The notes beneath the pieces were generated by a model. The model was not told the DNA's origin. It worked only from the letters and a program-made list of their open reading frames with translations, and did no database searches. Below, in pieces: positions 1 through 6,884 of a stretch of 10,980 bases of DNA (position 1 is the stretch's first letter; each line of letters starts with the position of its first letter). Both the position numbers and the translations under genes were made by a program. The stretch covers positions 1-10,980 of the forward strand of contig PBSP01000078.1 in NCBI GenBank assembly GCA_002726845.1. Reading direction: 5' to 3'. This DNA is from Methanobacteriota archaeon. GTDB lineage: Archaea > Thermoplasmatota > Poseidoniia > Poseidoniales > Poseidoniaceae.

Positions 1-126
1 CTCAAATTCAATAACAACAGGAGTGATGGTTTCGCAATCTTGGCATTGGTACTGCTGCCCAGTCATGAATCCCATGTAAGGGTAGATGCGAATGCTCATG
101 CACGTTGGACATGCAATGAAGGACAT
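1..126 (-). CDS. small zinc-ribbon protein, partial (C-terminus off left edge)
   Basis: The first 42 residues are visible and the rest lies beyond the left edge. A CxxC knuckle at residues 6-9 (C-P-T-C) and a second at 28-31 (C-Q-D-C) form a classic two-knuckle zinc ribbon with an 18-residue spacing. The second knuckle is followed by a hydrophobic strand (PVVIEFE). Small archaeal zinc-ribbon proteins of this shape are common and mostly uncharacterised, so no role in transcription or translation is claimed. The ATG at 124-126 is the first start after an in-frame stop at 142-144, and a TATA-like box lies 24 bases upstream, which fits a leaderless message. The gene follows the photolyase fusion on the same strand after 68 bases but seems to have its own promoter. 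The zinc ribbon is well supported; function and full length are unknown. Confidence 0.72.
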   Translation of the reverse strand, partial: MSFIACPTCMSIRIYPYMGFMTGQQYQCQDCETITPVVIEFE

Positions 127-146
127 GAATCGGACTTTGAGTCATG

Positions 147-153
147 GTTTATG
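147..153 (-). promoter_or_regulatory. TATA-like box of the zinc-ribbon gene
   Basis: The minus strand reads CATAAAC, centred at base 150, 24 bases before the ATG at 126. This is the usual archaeal TATA-to-start-site distance, so the transcript would begin at or very near the start codon. The same 7-base element, or its complement, sits ahead of three other genes in this window. Confidence 0.4.
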
Positions 154-194
154 ACCTCTCGCTTCGAAACATGGTTGAATTGAGTTGATTGGTT

Positions 195-2471
195 CTAAAA
201 CAGTGTTGTTTGCAGAGAAATCGGGTCCAAAACTTGGTTGTAATGCAATTTCCAAACCAATTCAAGCGCTGCGAATTCAGCTGATTTCATGGCAGCTTCA
301 ACGGTCCCCACAGGCTCAGACCACGCATCACCTGCGAACGATATGCGTTTGTGATGAAGGCGATTTGCTTTTCGTGACGGTCGAGAAAAACGCCACCTAT
401 GTGCATGGAAACCGGCATCATCAAACCATTCAGTGTTGATGGTTCGAAGTTCTTCAAGAATTAATTGTGTTATCTCATCTCTGGAACTCTCCAGGTGCAT
501 TTTGCTCCAGGTGTTGGTCATGTGGACGATGAGAACGTTGGAATCCTGATCTTCGATTCCTCTGCGAATCAATTCAATGGTATCACTGTTGTAATTCAGG
601 ATGTTTTGCGGTATTGATCTTGTTCCTGTACAAATCAAGGTCCAATTTGAAACGTAGGGATGCTCCATCCACTCTGTTGGGGTTGTTTGTGGAAGAAGTG
701 GGTGCAGTTGTGGCAGTGGACAGGTCAAAATGACGGCTTCAGCCTCCCAACTGAACCCTTTGTCATCCTCCAAGAGCACAAAATCCTCCTTAGTTTCAAT
801 GGATACAACACGTGTTTCGCAGAGCACATCCGTTCCTTCAAGCATTGAATGAATGTATTCATCGGCGTGCGGCCCTTTGTTGTTAAGCACGTCTGAACCG
901 TGGTTGTATGTACCGCTTTCACGTCGTTTGGTCGAGGAACGTCCTCCGGGTATGCTCCCTTTGTCAAGGACTAGAACGTCGTAGCCATAATCTGTCAGCA
1001 GTTGCGCTGCACGGGCACCAGCGAAACCTGCACCAACTATGACGAACGGACGCTGCTGTTGGTAGGCCAGTCGATTGACATGGTTTCGGTAAGATGTCAT
1101 GTCAAGTCGTGATTCGTGAGTTTCCAACTCACGCTTCCGAACAACACCCATGATTGGGAGCGGAGGTAAAAAGGGTCGGTCAAAGAGGCCATGACACCAT
1201 TGAATACCTGCTATTGAGGAAGGGTCTCTACCGTCCAGAGCGAACTTGTCGTTCAAGTGCTGGCCGATTTCGAGAGACTCCTCGAGCGATTGTGTCCAAT
1301 GTGGTGTTGCTTTCCCCCATGTCATACGGAGATTGTTGTGCAATTCTCCGTGTCGATGCAATGACGTTTGGCACAGATTCCAGAGATGATTGGGTGATTT
1401 CCCAAGCTCGAGATTTTCTTTGCTCAACACCGTTGTTCGAACGTCTTCTGATGTATTGTTCCATGATTCAAGCGCCCAGTGCGGTAGGTTATGCGGTCCG
1501 TAAGGATCTTTGGTCGAGAAAACATGATGCCATGCATGCTCCCGAAAGATGAGCAATTCGTCAAGAAATTTCTCTGCTGATTTGGTACCGACCGCGTGCG
1601 CTTCTCGTACAATTTTCATGACCGAAATCATGCCGTAATGAATAGCCATCGAAAGACGCGAGACTCCGTTGGGATCCGCAGCATTGTTGCGTCTACGTGA
1701 ATATCCCGACAGACCTCTTGCAAGAAATTCTTCCCAGCGGCTTAATGCTGCTCGCTCTCCTCCACGTTGGTGCCATACTGGATGGACCGTCATGTCGATG
1801 TCGCATTGATGCAACAGTTCCAATCGAGCATCATGCGATGCCAATGTATCGATATTTACGGGTTCAAAAGGTAACGGGCCGTCCCACGGACTTGGTTGTT
1901 CAAGTTGAAGGTGAGGCCATGGACTACCCACTCTTCGCTTCCTGAGTTTCTTGGTCGCATCCCGATAACGGAAAGGACGGTCCATTGACTTTCCAAACAC
2001 GGTTAATGGGACCACACAATGACAATCAATTTCGATAACTGGGCAATCTGAATATGCGGCGATTTTTTCTACCCAGTTGTTCCAAGGTGGGAGGGGAAAC
2101 AAGTCGGTTATGATCAACGATGCGTTTTTCGCAAACACCTTGAGATTTGCAGAGCGGTGGCCTTCTCTTGCCACGTGAAGTACGTAACGAATCCCGAGTT
2201 GCTTGCAACCATGATGCAAGTCAACGGCTGCATCAAGTAGAATGTTGTGATGGCGAGCGTTAGCATGGGGGTAACGTTCGTCAATGCCTTGGTACACGAG
2301 CAAAGGACGGTTGTATCGGTTTGCTAGAATTCGGCCTGCGTCTAGGGCAGGGTTTTCATGTGTACGAAGAGTGGATTTGAGCCATACAACAATCGGTCCA
2401 TTTCCATGGATTTCATCGATTGCATTGGCCAGACGACATCTTTCTGCAAGATGTTCTGGCAATTCGAACAT
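195..2471 (-). CDS. class II DNA photolyase fused to a renalase-like FAD oxidoreductase
   Basis: A 758-residue, apparently two-domain flavoprotein. Residues about 26-460 are a class II CPD photolyase, which repairs cyclobutane pyrimidine dimers with light. Visible signatures are R36/N40 (RxxxN), an I-T-D-x-F-P-L strand near 120-126, the C-x-V-V-P turn at 152-155, SRLS at 271-274, and LNDKFALDGRDP at 406-417. Three tryptophans, W364, W385 and W392, have the spacing (21 and 7) of the Methanosarcina mazei class II electron-transfer triad, and N407 matches its flavin-contact Asn. Residues about 475-741 form a separate Rossmann FAD domain: GAGFAG at 480-485, D503, PGGR at 508-511, an HRWRFSRP block at 691-698 and a C-terminal FAD motif at 713-723. 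This matches the renalase-like COG3380 family. No stop or frameshift separates the halves. The domains are well supported; dimer repair and the oxidoreductase substrate are inferred. Confidence 0.88.
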   Translation of the reverse strand: MFELPEHLAERCRLANAIDEIHGNGPIVVWLKSTLRTHENPALDAGRILANRYNRPLLVYQGIDERYPHANARHHNILLDAAVDLHHGCKQLGIRYVLHVAREGHRSANLKVFAKNASLIITDLFPLPPWNNWVEKIAAYSDCPVIEIDCHCVVPLTVFGKSMDRPFRYRDATKKLRKRRVGSPWPHLQLEQPSPWDGPLPFEPVNIDTLASHDARLELLHQCDIDMTVHPVWHQRGGERAALSRWEEFLARGLSGYSRRRNNAADPNGVSRLSMAIHYGMISVMKIVREAHAVGTKSAEKFLDELLIFREHAWHHVFSTKDPYGPHNLPHWALESWNNTSEDVRTTVLSKENLELGKSPNHLWNLCQTSLHRHGELHNNLRMTWGKATPHWTQSLEESLEIGQHLNDKFALDGRDPSSIAGIQWCHGLFDRPFLPPLPIMGVVRKRELETHESRLDMTSYRNHVNRLAYQQQRPFVIVGAGFAGARAAQLLTDYGYDVLVLDKGSIPGGRSSTKRRESGTYNHGSDVLNNKGPHADEYIHSMLEGTDVLCETRVVSIETKEDFVLLEDDKGFSWEAEAVILTCPLPQLHPLLPQTTPTEWMEHPYVSNWTLICTGTRSIPQNILNYNSDTIELIRRGIEDQDSNVLIVHMTNTWSKMHLESSRDEITQLILEELRTINTEWFDDAGFHAHRWRFSRPSRKANRLHHKRISFAGDAWSEPVGTVEAAMKSAEFAALELVWKLHYNQVLDPISLQTTLF

Positions 2472-2492
2472 GCTCTAAACTCCGTGCTTTGG

Positions 2493-2500
2493 TAAATATA
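2493..2500 (-). promoter_or_regulatory. TATA box of the photolyase fusion gene
   Basis: The minus strand reads TATATTTA, the best TATA box in the window, centred 25-26 bases before the ATG at 2471. Transcription would start at the first base of the gene, giving a leaderless message. No ribosome-binding site precedes this start, which agrees. Confidence 0.6.
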
Positions 2501-2530
2501 CTCCTGTTTGAAAACAATCTCAAAACCATG

Positions 2531-2537
2531 ATTAAAT
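2531..2537 (+). promoter_or_regulatory. weak TATA-like box of the sepiapterin-reductase-like gene
   Basis: The plus strand reads ATTAAAT, centred 23 bases before the ATG at 2557. It lies in the same 85-base divergent spacer as the photolyase TATA box, about 37 bases from it, so the two core promoters are back to back. The match is weak, and no Shine-Dalgarno sequence is present. Confidence 0.3.
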
Positions 2538-2556
2538 GCCGTGAAGTAAACCGTTC

Positions 2557-3300
2557 ATGGGCAACAAAACGTATCTAGTCACAGGAGCATCCAAAGGCAT
2601 TGGGCGCTCAATTGCAAGGTCTTTGGCAAGGGATGGAATGCGGGTTGTTGTCCTTGCACGTCAATCCGACCATCTTGAATCCGCTTGCGATGAGATTCAA
2701 TCCTTATCACCCTCATCGTTCTCGATAGCATGCGACCTTGCAAATCCAGAGTCCATCGATTCAGCAGTACAATGTTTAGAAGAACTTGATGTACTTGATG
2801 GAATAGTTCACAATGCAGGAGCAATAATGCCCATTCGATCGATGTTTGAAGCGGACCAAGACGCATGGGAACAAAACATTCACATCAACCTGACCGGAGT
2901 CCAGCGTCTAACAAAGGGCTTGTATGCAAAGATGAGGGCTGCTGAACATTGCAGGGTGACAACCATCTCTAGTGGGGCAGCTCTTCGCCCACTTCATTCG
3001 TGGTCTGCATATTGTATCTCCAAAGCAGGTCTTGACATGTGGTCCAGATGCCTGGCAGAGGAAGGGGCAAAAGATGGAATTACAGCGATTTCGATTGCAC
3101 CAGGGATTGTAAATACCGATATGCAACGAAAAATCCGAAGTTCCAGTTCTGATGATTTCCCAATGGTCGAATCCTTTGTTGGATATTACGAAGAGGGCCA
3201 ACTAACAAATCCAGATGATGTAGCAGAAAAATTACATCCACTCATCATCGGTCATACAACGGAGCAATCGGGTCAAAGATTCGACGTCCGAGAACTGTAG
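2557..3300 (+). CDS. short-chain dehydrogenase/reductase, sepiapterin/benzil reductase-like
   Basis: A classical SDR of 247 residues, the normal length, expected to be a cytosolic NAD(P)H-dependent carbonyl reductase. The cofactor loop TGASKGIG is at 9-16, the D60-L61 adenine contact and NAG at 86-88 follow, and the catalytic tetrad is N111, S138 or S139, Y152 and K156 (Y-C-I-S-K). The P-G-I-V-N-T-D-M-Q block at 182-190, followed by K-I-R, and the late G-Q-L-x-x-P-D-D-V-A at 214-223 resemble the sepiapterin reductase / benzil reductase subgroup (yeast and Bacillus YueD type), although SDR substrates cannot be read from sequence. R35 after the second strand suggests NADPH use. The gene diverges from the photolyase fusion across 85 bases and is followed by aIF5A after 53 bases. 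Family assignment is secure; the substrate is unknown. Confidence 0.87.
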   Translation: MGNKTYLVTGASKGIGRSIARSLARDGMRVVVLARQSDHLESACDEIQSLSPSSFSIACDLANPESIDSAVQCLEELDVLDGIVHNAGAIMPIRSMFEADQDAWEQNIHINLTGVQRLTKGLYAKMRAAEHCRVTTISSGAALRPLHSWSAYCISKAGLDMWSRCLAEEGAKDGITAISIAPGIVNTDMQRKIRSSSSDDFPMVESFVGYYEEGQLTNPDDVAEKLHPLIIGHTTEQSGQRFDVREL

Positions 3301-3353
3301 CATCCGAACATAGCGAACCGAACTGTCTTAAGCCACCACCACAGCGTAGGGTC

Positions 3354-3749
3354 ATGCCAGGAACGGACCGTGTTGAAATCCGGACGCTCAAAGTTGGACG
3401 ATTTTGCGTTGTCGACGATGAAGCCTACAAAATTTTGAGCATCTCAAAGTCCAAACCAGGAAAGCACGGTTCTGCGAAAGCACGTCTCTCTCTTGAAAGC
3501 ATCTTTACCGGAAAGAAAATTTCTCACGTTGGTACTGTTACGGATTCCATCAGTGTTCCGATGATTGAGAAGGGAACAGCAACCGTCACTCACATGGAAG
3601 GCAACGAAATTCATGCGATGAACGACCGTGACTACTCAATGATGATTTTGCCAATGCCAAGCGCAGAATCTGAAATGAACATTGAAGCAGGTCAGAAAAT
3701 CATGTGGCAAGAAGCACTTGGCCGCTACATCATCATCCGAGATCACTGA
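3354..3749 (+). CDS. eif5A: translation initiation factor 5A (aIF5A)
   Basis: This is the archaeal/eukaryotic IF5A, which binds the ribosome near the exit site and helps peptide-bond formation at stalling motifs such as polyproline. It has 131 residues, normal for the archaeal form. The N-terminal SH3-like barrel (about 1-70) carries the hypusine loop S-K-P-G-K-H-G-S-A-K, with K37 as the lysine modified by deoxyhypusine synthase. The OB-fold half follows, with R-D-Y at 92-94 and the C-terminal G-R-Y-I-I-I-R-D-H. The factor is universal in archaea and supports an archaeal origin for the window; bacterial EF-P has a different architecture. No strong TATA box was found; CTTAAG near 3328-3333 is only suggestive, and the gene may be read through from the SDR 53 bases upstream. 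Its stop overlaps the 3' end of the opposing gene by 7 bp. Confidence 0.96.
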   Translation: MPGTDRVEIRTLKVGRFCVVDDEAYKILSISKSKPGKHGSAKARLSLESIFTGKKISHVGTVTDSISVPMIEKGTATVTHMEGNEIHAMNDRDYSMMILPMPSAESEMNIEAGQKIMWQEALGRYIIIRDH

Positions 3750-4783
3750 TATCCGAGAGATTCTGCTGCAGAGACGATCATCTCTTCATGGGTTGTGGAC
3801 TTCCAACCCGTTTTTTCTATGGTGTTAGAACAATCGTAGTGATTGGTTGTACCCAGTCCTCTTGTCACCAATTTCGCTTCCTTGATGAAGAACGCCATGA
3901 GTCTTACAAGAACATTCGGAAGCGCTCCGGTTCGTACCTTGTATCCATGAGCTTTCAAAATACGTGCAATTTGTGGCATTGTGATCGGTGTTGAAGCCAT
4001 CATCAAACGCTCACCGTCCAGTTCGTCCCGTTCCAAAGCTTCTGCGTGCATCCATGCAACATCACGAACATCCACAGGTGCAAAACTGATTTTTGGAAAA
4101 CCCGGGTAGGAACTTTTTACGATTGATTCAATAATCCGTAGAGACGTTCCCGCTCGACCGCTGTGTAGCGGACCAAAAATGACGTTTGGGTTTACTGTTG
4201 TAAGTGAAACATCAGGGTATTGAGCGGCAAATTCCCTGGCTGCTTTTTCGGCAAGCGTCTTGCTTTTGGTGTAAGCGGAAACGTCTCCGCTGAGATCGGT
4301 CCAAAAGGTTTCATCATAGGTTTGATTTTTGGACGTCGGAGTTGCACCAGAAATGGCTGCTGTAGAGGATGTAATTACAAACTTACGAATTCCTGAATCG
4401 TACGCCGTCTTTAGAACGAGCAAGGTGCCGTCCTTCGCAGGTCGAATCAACTCCATTTCGTCTTTAGGCTCATATGCAGAGAATGGTGATGCCGTATGGA
4501 TTACAGCATCAATACCTTGCATGGCGTCTTTCCATCCCTTCTCTGATGTTAGATCGAGGGCCCGTAATTCGAAAGCGTCACCTGCTGAAAAGTCAGCCAG
4601 AACAGTGTCGTGGTTTTCTTTGGGTGTTCTTGTCGTACCCCGAACAAAGTAGCCTCGTGAGAGGAATTCCTGTGTAACTTGTCTTCCAAGAAATCCTGTG
4701 CATCCCGTGATGAGGATTCGAGTGAACTTCTTGTTCATACTTCGTGGGCGACGATACTTGGCTTGAACGTTTGTCAATTGCAT
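3743..4783 (-). CDS. extended SDR, dihydroflavonol-4-reductase / aldehyde reductase-like
   Basis: A 346-residue NAD(P)-dependent extended SDR (epimerase superfamily, DFR/aldehyde-reductase branch). The cofactor motif TGCTGFLG is at 26-33; R52 after the second strand hints at NADPH. D77-L78 and H96-T-A-S-P (96-100) follow, then S139/S140 and the catalytic pair Y171 and K175 in Y-T-K-S-K. NPNVIFGP at 198-205 and P-V-D-V-R-D-V-A at 236-243 are typical of this branch. The C-terminal third is the variable substrate lid. The first possible start is the ATG at 4783, since an in-frame stop lies directly upstream; homologues suggest M16 at 4738 could be the true N-terminus, as the first 15 residues look non-homologous. 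A TATA-like element at 4823-4829 favours the longer form with a leader of about 16 bases. The substrate is unknown. Confidence 0.86.
   Translation of the reverse strand: MQLTNVQAKYRRPRSMNKKFTRILITGCTGFLGRQVTQEFLSRGYFVRGTTRTPKENHDTVLADFSAGDAFELRALDLTSEKGWKDAMQGIDAVIHTASPFSAYEPKDEMELIRPAKDGTLLVLKTAYDSGIRKFVITSSTAAISGATPTSKNQTYDETFWTDLSGDVSAYTKSKTLAEKAAREFAAQYPDVSLTTVNPNVIFGPLHSGRAGTSLRIIESIVKSSYPGFPKISFAPVDVRDVAWMHAEALERDELDGERLMMASTPITMPQIARILKAHGYKVRTGALPNVLVRLMAFFIKEAKLVTRGLGTTNHYDCSNTIEKTGWKSTTHEEMIVSAAESLGYQ
3811..3818 (+). terminator. possible oligo-T terminator of aIF5A
   Basis: A run of six T followed by C and T lies 62 bases after the aIF5A stop, the kind of U-rich tract at which archaeal RNA polymerase can release. 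It lies inside the 3' coding part of the opposing SDR gene, so the message would carry a short antisense tail. Support is positional only, and no hairpin precedes it. Confidence 0.25.
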
Positions 4784-4822
4784 TCAAACGGCTCAACATC
4801 GTTGCTGTGCAGGTGCTGTTTT

Positions 4823-4829
4823 CATAAAC
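4823..4829. promoter_or_regulatory. TATA-like element between divergent SDR and MFS genes
   Basis: CATAAAC on the plus strand, GTTTATG on the minus strand. It is the only TATA-like element seen in the 76-base spacer. Read leftwards it would start transcription near base 4800, about 16 bases before the SDR ATG at 4783. Read rightwards it would start near 4852, about 8 bases before the MFS ATG at 4860. It may serve one or both genes. Confidence 0.33.
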
Positions 4830-4859
4830 CAAGTCGGACATGAAGCGTTAAGGGATACC

Positions 4860-6872
4860 ATGAGCGAGATGGCAACTGTTGATGATAAGCGTACAACAAA
4901 AGAGATTATGTCTGCCATGACCGACGACGACAAAAAGGCGCTCAAAGGATGGTACTTCTTTGATTGGGCCAATCAAGCATATGCTCTGACGGTGATGACG
5001 GTTATCGCACCAGCATTGATGGCAGCACTCTACAACAAGGCTACTGGTACGCAGTCCGGTGACACGTTTTACGCCTGGGTACTGACCATATCGATGATTT
5101 TCGTGGTTATCACAGCACCCGCATTGGGAGTTATTGCCGACAAAATGCCAATCAAGAAAAAGTTGCTTAAATGGTACACAGTTGCTGGTATTCTGTTCAC
5201 AGCATTGATGGGTGCTGCTCCGTATTTCGGCTCACAAGGTTACATCATCTTGGCGCTCATGTATACCATTGGTACGATTGGTTTTACCGGTGGTAACGTC
5301 ATCTATTATTCCTTCATGCCGTATTTGGCTCCACGCCAGTGCCAAGATCACGTTTCCACGTGGGGTTATGCTTACGGTTTCATAGGTGGTTCCTCTCTTC
5401 TCATTTTCCACCTTATTGTCCTCTTGGGAACTTCGTGGGACACGAATTTCCAAATGGCCATCATATTCTCAACATCCGCTATTTGGTGGTGGGGATTTGG
5501 AGCTCTGATTTTCAAGTGGACCCCCGAACCTGAGATTCCGTCTGAAATGCAGTGGGAAGGTTTTGGTAAAGCAACAAAAATGGCTTACAAGCAAGTCTTT
5601 CAAACCTTTAAAGAAGTTAAGCGGTTCAAGGTCCTCGCTTACTTCCTCCTTGCCTACCTTTTGTTTTACGATGGAGTCAACACCATTGCCAGCATGGCCA
5701 GTGCTTTTGGAGAATCCGTGCTACGGCTTGACCCAAGCATGAACGTTCTTCTCTTACTCACGGTCAACATTGTTGCCATTCCAATGACATTGGTTTTCGG
5801 TAAACTTGCAGATGTGAGGGGGACGAAGTTTGCGTTAATGCTGGCTTTGTTCATTTATTGCTTTGTTGCAATCGTTGCTGCTGGCTTTGCACCACTGGAA
5901 TTAGATCCAACAGCGGACGATGATGGAGATGCAATACCCGATGATGCAGAGCGCTATGATTTCACGTTTACATGGGACGACGATGGTAACTATACAATGG
6001 ATACGTTGTACGACCGTGGATATGAGGGATGGGTTGGTGAAACGGCAAAAGGTGATGAGGCATTTAGAGACAACTTCCAAGAGTATTTCCCTGAAGCTGA
6101 CTACAGCGTTGGAGACAAAGGTGAGAGTACCATCGCAACCGGTTTGATGGTTTGTGTAGTTATTCTTGCATTTGTTGCTATTCTTGGTGGGGGAATTATG
6201 TTCATCCAAAGAAAGGAATTGGGATGGTTGGGCGTTCTTGCAATGATTGCAATGGTCTCCATTGCGATATTCGCCTCGTCAACTCTCGCCGACCAAAAGA
6301 AAACCGAGGAGGAGGATGTGATGCAGATTGATGAAGCAAATGCAACTTCCATGGTTGCAGCTTTCGAAAATACCAGCGATCACCGATTCTCGATTCTCTT
6401 TGTTGGTGGTCCGATGGGTGGTGAGTCGGAACTTGGTGATCGACACCCAACTGTTGTGGATCAAGGCGGGCCTGCTGATGGATGGGCTACGTTCATGCGT
6501 GACAACGTATGGAGTCCGCTGAACATCAGCGTATCATTGCAATGGATTATTCTGGGAATGTTTGTTGGAATCGCGATGGGTTCCGCAGGAGCGCAGGCTC
6601 GTTCTATGTTTTCTCAACTTGTACCCGAAACACGAACGTCTGAATTCTTTGGTTTCTTTGGATTCCTTGGCAAGTCTGCTGCCATGATTGGTACCTTCCT
6701 CTACGGCATTGCAAGTTCGGTATTCGACAGTCGCGTTGCAATTTTGACGATCACCATCGTTATTCTCGCTGGTACGTACCTCACAAGCCGAGTCGATCTT
6801 GAAGAGGGTATACGAGTTGCTGAAGAAGAAGATGCTCGGGCGAGAGCAGAGGCTGCGAAACAGGATGCATGA
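4860..6872 (+). CDS. UMF1/Atg22-like MFS transporter with large external insertion
   Basis: A 670-residue membrane transporter of the major facilitator superfamily, UMF1/Atg22 branch. The N-terminal signature G-W-Y-F-F-D-W-A-N-Q-A-Y is at 30-41. MFS cytosolic loops G-x-x-A-D-x-x-x-x-K-K (90-100) and G-K-L-A-D-V-R-G (314-321), and the late QARSMFSQLVPETR block at 579-592 with EFFGF, all fit. I count about fourteen membrane segments (roughly 43-60, 72-94, 105-120, 127-150, 170-190, 198-218, 258-276, 295-315, 323-345, 424-448, 455-476, 558-582, 597-618, 625-643), two more than the family norm. Residues about 347-556 are extra: an acidic loop, a hydrophobic hairpin and a second acidic loop. The positive-inside pattern places both loops outside the cell. 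The substrate is unknown; UMF1-like proteins have been linked to amino-acid or solute export. The acyltransferase that follows is probably co-transcribed. Confidence 0.87.
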   Translation: MSEMATVDDKRTTKEIMSAMTDDDKKALKGWYFFDWANQAYALTVMTVIAPALMAALYNKATGTQSGDTFYAWVLTISMIFVVITAPALGVIADKMPIKKKLLKWYTVAGILFTALMGAAPYFGSQGYIILALMYTIGTIGFTGGNVIYYSFMPYLAPRQCQDHVSTWGYAYGFIGGSSLLIFHLIVLLGTSWDTNFQMAIIFSTSAIWWWGFGALIFKWTPEPEIPSEMQWEGFGKATKMAYKQVFQTFKEVKRFKVLAYFLLAYLLFYDGVNTIASMASAFGESVLRLDPSMNVLLLLTVNIVAIPMTLVFGKLADVRGTKFALMLALFIYCFVAIVAAGFAPLELDPTADDDGDAIPDDAERYDFTFTWDDDGNYTMDTLYDRGYEGWVGETAKGDEAFRDNFQEYFPEADYSVGDKGESTIATGLMVCVVILAFVAILGGGIMFIQRKELGWLGVLAMIAMVSIAIFASSTLADQKKTEEEDVMQIDEANATSMVAAFENTSDHRFSILFVGGPMGGESELGDRHPTVVDQGGPADGWATFMRDNVWSPLNISVSLQWIILGMFVGIAMGSAGAQARSMFSQLVPETRTSEFFGFFGFLGKSAAMIGTFLYGIASSVFDSRVAILTITIVILAGTYLTSRVDLEEGIRVAEEEDARARAEAAKQDA

Positions 6873-6874
6873 TG

Positions 6875-6879
6875 GGTGA
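6875..6879 (+). promoter_or_regulatory. Shine-Dalgarno-like site deciding the acyltransferase start
   Basis: GGTGA lies 5 bases before the ATG at 6885, a good match to the 16S anti-Shine-Dalgarno sequence. An in-frame GTG at 6876 lies inside this site, so the ATG is the better start. This fits an internal gene of a two-gene operon. Confidence 0.45.
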
Positions 6880-6884
6880 ATGCC

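Noticed and set aside
141..155. GTCAT-N5-ATGAC inverted repeat around the zinc-ribbon TATA-like box
   Set aside because: Five-base arms are expected by chance at this density, and no second copy was seen.
1154..1552. Open frame of 132 codons on the plus strand inside the photolyase fusion gene
   Set aside because: It lies antisense within a conserved domain, has no recognisable motif or promoter, and is explained by the coding constraint on the opposite strand.
4840..4851. Three-codon frame ATG AAG CGT TAA just before the MFS start, as a possible regulatory leader peptide
   Set aside because: If the TATA-like box at 4823-4829 is used, transcription starts near 4852 and this frame is not in the message.
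6876..6884. GTG at 6876 as the acyltransferase start
   Set aside because: It lies within the GGTGA ribosome-binding-like site that fits ATG 6885 better.
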